In this document: positions 59,827-64,000 of the stretch, one piece after another | Position numbering within the stretch: the first letter of the stretch is position 1 | Layout of the letters: each line of letters starts with the position of its first letter | Assembly: GCA_963691655.1 (NCBI GenBank) | Contig: OY829326.1 | Span: forward strand, 58,087,776 to 58,151,775 | DNA: 64,000 nucleotides | Source of the DNA: Toxonevra muliebris | Taxonomy: Eukaryota > Arthropoda > Insecta > Diptera > Pallopteridae | Reading direction: 5' to 3' | Notes under the pieces: generated by a model | What the model was told of the DNA's origin: nothing | Seen by the model: only the letters and a program-made list of their open reading frames with translations | Databases searched by the model: none | Translations under genes and position numbers: made by a program

Positions 59827-60587
59827 CAGAGCTGTAAAAGAATGCAATCAATTTAACTGCAATACCTTGAAGTCACAATTAATAACCGGCAATTCATGAT
59901 TGCAGTTAATGTATAACGTATTTGACTCCAGAATAAAATAATGCAGTTGGAAGTCTTTTTTTCGAGTCGCCGATTAGTTATTCATTTAGGAAAGTATTTT
60001 TTAGAGTCAAGGGAGTGCAGTCTTTTTTTGAAATCATGAGACTGCAAATCTTATGACTCCAAAATCATGATTGCTTTGAAGTCAATCGGAGTCCCTTGAA
60101 GTCATTTGGAGTCATTTGAGTAACCTTGCAATTTGCAGTCAATTGGAGTCACTTGGAGTCTTTTGGAGTCAATTGGGAATTTAAAGTCAATTGGAGTCAC
60201 TTGGAGTCTTTTGGAGTCAATTGGAGATTTGAAGCCAATTGGAGTCACTTGGAGTCCTTTGGAGTCAATTGACTCCAAATGACTGCATTTGAGTTCAAGG
60301 TTACTCAAGTGACTCCAAGTGACTTCAAGTGGCTCCAAGTGACTCATGATTTGAGTCATGATTTTGGAGTCATATGATTTGCAGTCTCATGATTTCAAAA
60401 AAAGACTGCACTCCCTTAACTCAAAAAAAAAAAATTTCTAAATGAATAACCAATCGGCGACTCCAAAAAAGACTTCCAACTGCATTTTTTATTCTGGAGT
60501 CAAATATATTCTTCAATAACTGCAATCAAAAATTATTATTCATTTGTGACTTATATCCTCAATTGATTGCACTCTTTTACAGCTTTG
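59827..60587. mobile_element. hAT-like MITE with long inverted repeats, inserted in mariner
   Basis: Ends CAGAGCTGTAAAAG (left) and CAAAGCTGTAAAAG (right, read inward). Inverted similarity continues inward for about 240 bp per side, including 'gactccagaataaa', 'gcagttggaagtctttttt' and 'aaatcatgagactgcaaatc'. Target duplication is GTACTTGG (59819-59826) against GTATTTGG (60588-60595), 7 of 8. The centre (about 60080-60340) is a tandem array of 'ggagtcacttggagt'-type words with a 48-bp higher-order unit (starts at 60138, 60186 and 60234). The right part of the array is in opposite orientation. The mariner frame reads through once the element and one target copy are set aside. Confidence 0.9.
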
Positions 60588-61290
60588 GTATTTGGACATG
60601 CGAAAGCTGTGTGCAAAGTGGGTGCCACGCGAGCTCATATTCAAGCGTAATAAAGACGAATTTTTCCGTCGATATATTACTATGGATGAAACATGGCTCC
60701 ATCATCACAACTCCAGAGTCCAATCAACAGTCAGCCAAGTGGACTGGACGCAATGAACCAAACCCAAAGCGTGGAAAGACGTAACAGTCGGCTGGCAAGG
60801 TTATGGCATCAGTATTATCGGATGCGCATGGTATTATATTCATCGATTACCTCGAAAAGGGTCAGACCATCAGCAGTGAGTATTACAAAGCATTGCTGGA
60901 GCATTTGAAGAATGAAGTCACGAAAAAACGGCCCCATTCAAAGAAAAAAAAAGTGCTGTTTCATCAAGACAATGCACCGTGTCATAAATCAATGAAAATT
61001 ATGGAAAAATTGAATGAATTAGGCTACGAACTGCTTCCGCATTCATCGTATTCTGGATCTCTAGATCTGGTCCCCAGAGACTTTTTCTCTTTGCACTGAT
61101 GAAGAAGTAATTGCCGAAACTAAGGCTAAAGACAAATCGTGCTATAAAAATGGTATCGAAAAATTGTTTGACCACTATAATCTTTGAATCGCCTTCGAAG
61201 AGAACTATATTGTATAATAAAATCAAATTTTACCAAAAAAAAAATGTGTTTTACTATGTTAGGCTACGAACTTTTCAGCCCAACTGTTAC
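60588..61290 (+). pseudogene. mariner transposase, catalytic part and 3' end
   Basis: Reads DMRKLCAKWVPRELIFKRNK, then MDETWLHHH (first catalytic Asp, near 60683). A frame change follows near 60705, then TPESNQQSAKWTGRNEPNPK and a stop at 60782-60784. The last open part is VLFHQDNAPCHKS (second Asp, near 60968) and LLPHSSYSGSLDLVPRDFF (third motif, near 61035-61090). The third motif usually reads PPYSPDLAPSDYF; here a two-residue insertion changes the D34D spacing to 36. Together with the stop and frameshifts this makes it inactive. The 3' terminal repeat is probably the 'ttaggctacgaacttttcag' region ending near 61290. Confidence 0.85.
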
Positions 61291-62616
61291 AATAAAAAGT
61301 ACCTAGTGACCCAGAAAAGGCTCTTAAAAAAGACACAAAAATTCTGAAAAGATATTGTGTTTTACAATAGAAATCCCCCTTTAAATCATACCCATCTGGA
61401 AAAATATATATTTTTATCTAGTTTGGAGAAGGCTCTGGTTAGTCTGTGTCGAGGATAAACCAGCCAAGTAAACCAATCTAGTAGCTAAATAGTTACTAGC
61501 GAAAAAACCTGGTGAAGTTTTAGTGAGGTTTAAATTGCAAAACCGCTTGCAAAAACTAACCAAATAGTTATAAGATTTAGTCCATCACCATGCATTAGCT
61601 GAAGTGAATCTTAATGTCAAAGATTGTGATAGTAAAGGCAGGCGAGAAATCCACAAAAAGCAAACAAAAAGGACTCTGTAGAAAAAGGAGGCAATAATGA
61701 CGGTGATTTGGAATAAAAAGGCTTTTAAATGGAGATATTTTTCTATATAAAATTATTTTGATTGCATAATGATGTTTTTAAATGAATTTCTAAAATCTAA
61801 ATTTGAAACTACTAACACAATTCAAACTTTCAAAATCTATATAAAAATACAGTGCTCTTTTAAATAGATACACATAAAATCATATGAGAAGGTATACCGA
61901 AATATATTTCTTCTATAGCTCTTTTTTTTTCAATAAAACACATATATAAATGTATATTTTTTTCACTCTCTTTCGCATTGCAATGAAATTATCAAAAAAA
62001 AAAAATGTCAAGTCATAATTTTTAAAACGTCAACGAAAATCAATTTAATTAAATTAAATTAAAGACTTGCCAATTCTTATCATGCGATTACATCAGTGTA
62101 CAAACATGCATATGTATTTTGATACAAGAATTTCGATATGTCATGCATTTTAATGCAACAAGTCAATCAATCAATTCGGGCAAGGTAGGCAGATAGTAAA
62201 CTTTTCAGACCAAACCAAGCCCCACACTAATGCCGTCATTCTTTCTCCTACACATTCAACACTAATTGCACAGGAAAGAAAAAAAATATTGCACCACACA
62301 ATGAGAAAAATGCAAATAAATACATTTCATTTATAGAGTTGTAGTGGTAAGCAGGGGGGGGGGGGAGGGGAAGGCACAGGAAAGCAATACACATGCTCAA
62401 GACAGCCGCAATCAAATAAAATTAATTTTTAATGTTATTTTTCTTCAATATCAACACGTTGGCATGTCTGTATGTGTATTTGTTTGTGTATTTGCATTTT
62501 TCTTCTCTTCTTCTTATTTCAATTCATTTAAATGCATTAAAAATATTGCAAAATTGAAAATTACTTAAGATATACACAAACATACAAGTATGTGAGTATG
62601 TTTATAAGCTACTAGC
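61291..62616. other. AT-rich non-coding stretch
   Basis: No gene recognised. A run of 12 G residues with neighbouring G blocks lies near 62354-62371. Poly-A and CATATG-type simple sequence also occur. Confidence 0.55.
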
Positions 62617-62785
62617 CACAGGCGTATTCTAAAGGGGGATTAGCCATCTCCCCCCCCCTTACTGATAAAAATCTCATACATTTTGTTCATTCATTATGAA
62701 TTCAAAAATAATACAAATTTTTTTTTTTTTAATGGAATTAAAAAATTAAACCCCCCCACTAAAGAAGTGTTAGGATCCGCTAGTG
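62617..62785. mobile_element. Possible very short hAT-like element
   Basis: Left CACAGGCGTATTCTAA and right (inward) CACTAGCGGATCCTAA agree at 13 of 16. A G-run inside the left end and a C-run inside the right side ('ggggg' and 'ccccccc') recall the interior of CAGTGGCGGATC elements. Flanks CTACTAGC and GGTTTAGC agree only at their last four bases. Tentative. Confidence 0.35.
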
Positions 62786-64000
62786 GGTTTAGCTATGTAT
62801 TTTATAAATACAAGGCGAAAATATTCAGTAAGAAAAGAAAAACGTTGTGTCAACATTCACAATAGCATTGGCAAATGTGTCGCCAACAACAACAGCAAAC
62901 GACAAAGTGAAGTAATTTCTTAATACCACATGAAACATGCGCTTCCCTACCTACTTCATCATCTATCGTCAACTAACATTTTACTCGTAATCATCATCAT
63001 CATCAATATATGTATGTAGATACTAGTTGCAATGCATATATATGTATTAGTAAGTAGAAACATGATAGATACATTTACCAATGCTAACGCCAACGCCAAT
63101 GCTACCAAAACGTTAAGCATTGACTAAGAAATATTGAAGCTAGCTGAATGTGAACACTTCTCCTTCTACTTCTTATTTCTCTGCGCACTTCATGGCGATC
63201 TTGTTGTTTTTGTGGTTATATAGTTATTGCTGCTACTCCCTCAGCTGTTGTTGTTGTTTTTTTTTATTTTTTTCTACTGTTGCTGGCACATATTTACAAC
63301 ACTTCCTTATTTCCTTCCTTCCTTTCGTTTATTCATTCCTTCGTTTGCTTGTGTGCTTATTTGTTTGTGCACTTGCATCCGTCTGTCTTGTTCATCCGTC
63401 CGTCCTTCTGCACGTTCGTACCGTCCGTCCATCATCCGTTTATGTACATGTCCTTGTATATTGCAAGCTACAAATTAAACATCCGTTTTTGTTAAGAAAT
63501 CCATTTGTTTAATTACTTTAGCTTGTGTGCGTTAAGGAAAATTACAAAATAAAAAAAAATATACACATATACATATACATACAAACACACACACAAGTAC
63601 GTGTTTATCAAAGAATATTAATGGTTGAAAAATATGATGTATGAATATTAAAAAAATTACTTTTTTCTATGTATGCAGTTACTTTATTGTACTACTTAGT
63701 TTTACTTAACAAGAATAGTAAATTATGAAATCTATGAGTTTTGAAATATCATCGAAAGGGAAGCTAATATTTGTGCATAAAGGTGACTGCCGTACTCTAT
63801 TTAATTTTTTTTTATGTAAGTTTTTTAGGTTTGCTTCAATTTGAGTGCATACGAATGGCAATTTTTTAATATGACAACATTTAAAGGAAAAGTGGAAAAG
63901 AAAACAAAAACTCCAACAGAATGCAATCACTGTATTGCACTGTAACACATTTTCTTTGGTAGAGAAAGGGAAATATGAAAAAATTGTGTGGCACTCGTTT
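62786..64000. other. AT-rich stretch with simple repeats
   Basis: CAACAACAACAGC near 62885, CATCATCATCAT near 62992-63004, GCTGTTGTTGTTG near 63243, and pyrimidine-rich CTTCCTTCC and GTCCGTCC runs at 63306-63440. The 120-codon frame at 63150-63512 is a translation of these pyrimidine runs and is not accepted as a gene. Confidence 0.55.

Noticed and set aside
63150..63512. 120-codon frame with Cys- and Leu-rich sequence
   Set aside because: It arises from TGCTGC, CTTCCTTCC and GTCCGTCC runs. Neighbouring frames are equally open.

Overview
The window reads as repeat-rich, non-coding DNA from a higher fly (Diptera, Brachycera; possibly a tephritid). This rests on AT-rich base composition, CAA/CAG trinucleotide runs, CATACATA/TATGTA-type simple sequence, mariner and Tc1/mariner-superfamily transposase remnants, non-LTR retrotransposon fragments and hAT-like terminal repeats. 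The species is inferred from general familiarity, not from a search. I find no convincing host protein-coding gene, no rRNA, no functional tRNA gene, no CRISPR array and nothing bacterial. It is most likely a long intron or an intergenic tract. Nearly every open frame is short and hydrophobic (poly-T/poly-A translations) or lies inside a repeat. The only host-exon candidate is a weak one: 15 signal-peptide-like codons running into a good splice donor at 36932-36974.

Layout. 1-6 kb: a degenerate roughly 48-bp repeat field, broken by a small hAT-like element (3127-3773), a SINE tail (4386-4470) and a LINE 3' end (4610-5310). 7.8-8.5 kb: a 734-bp GGAATA hexamer array. 12.1-12.6 kb: dispersed repeat 'A'. 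12.8-13.9 kb: a hAT-like element with a perfect 8-bp target duplication. 16.7-18.8 kb: a larger relative of the 3.1-kb element, filled with a degenerate minisatellite and later partly duplicated in tandem. 20.1-21.1 kb: a Tc1/mariner-superfamily pseudogene. 21.8-25.5 kb: a nest of at least four layers, in which a fold-back element holds a RNase H-bearing LINE, which holds element 'C', which holds element 'D'. 27.5-29.3 kb: a 17-bp degenerate array. 32.3-34.1 kb: a split LINE. 35.1-35.3 kb: a palindrome of the same fold-back family. 38.5-39.0 kb: a transposase fragment. 39.2-40.3 kb: a hAT-like element with a nested palindromic MITE. 42.4-44.6 kb: a LINE split by a 287-bp direct repeat and a long-TIR MITE. 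46.8-47.9 kb: a second copy of element C inside a Tc1/mariner remnant. 49.3-49.9 kb: the second copy of repeat A. 50.4 kb: another LINE RT fragment. 52.4-52.6 kb: tandem hairpin repeats. 56.7-57.0 kb: a SINE with a tRNA-Glu-like head. 57.6-58.1 kb: a tandem repeat of about 166 bp. 59.6-61.3 kb: a mariner interrupted by a 761-bp hAT-like MITE.

No genes here work together in a pathway. What links the features is insertion history. Target-site duplications and interrupted frames give a relative order of transposition in several places. Several non-autonomous elements also carry tandem arrays internally (3.1, 16.7 and 59.8 kb), so mobile elements may have seeded some of the minisatellites. Coordinates of degenerate repeats are approximate, and family assignments come from motifs read by eye.
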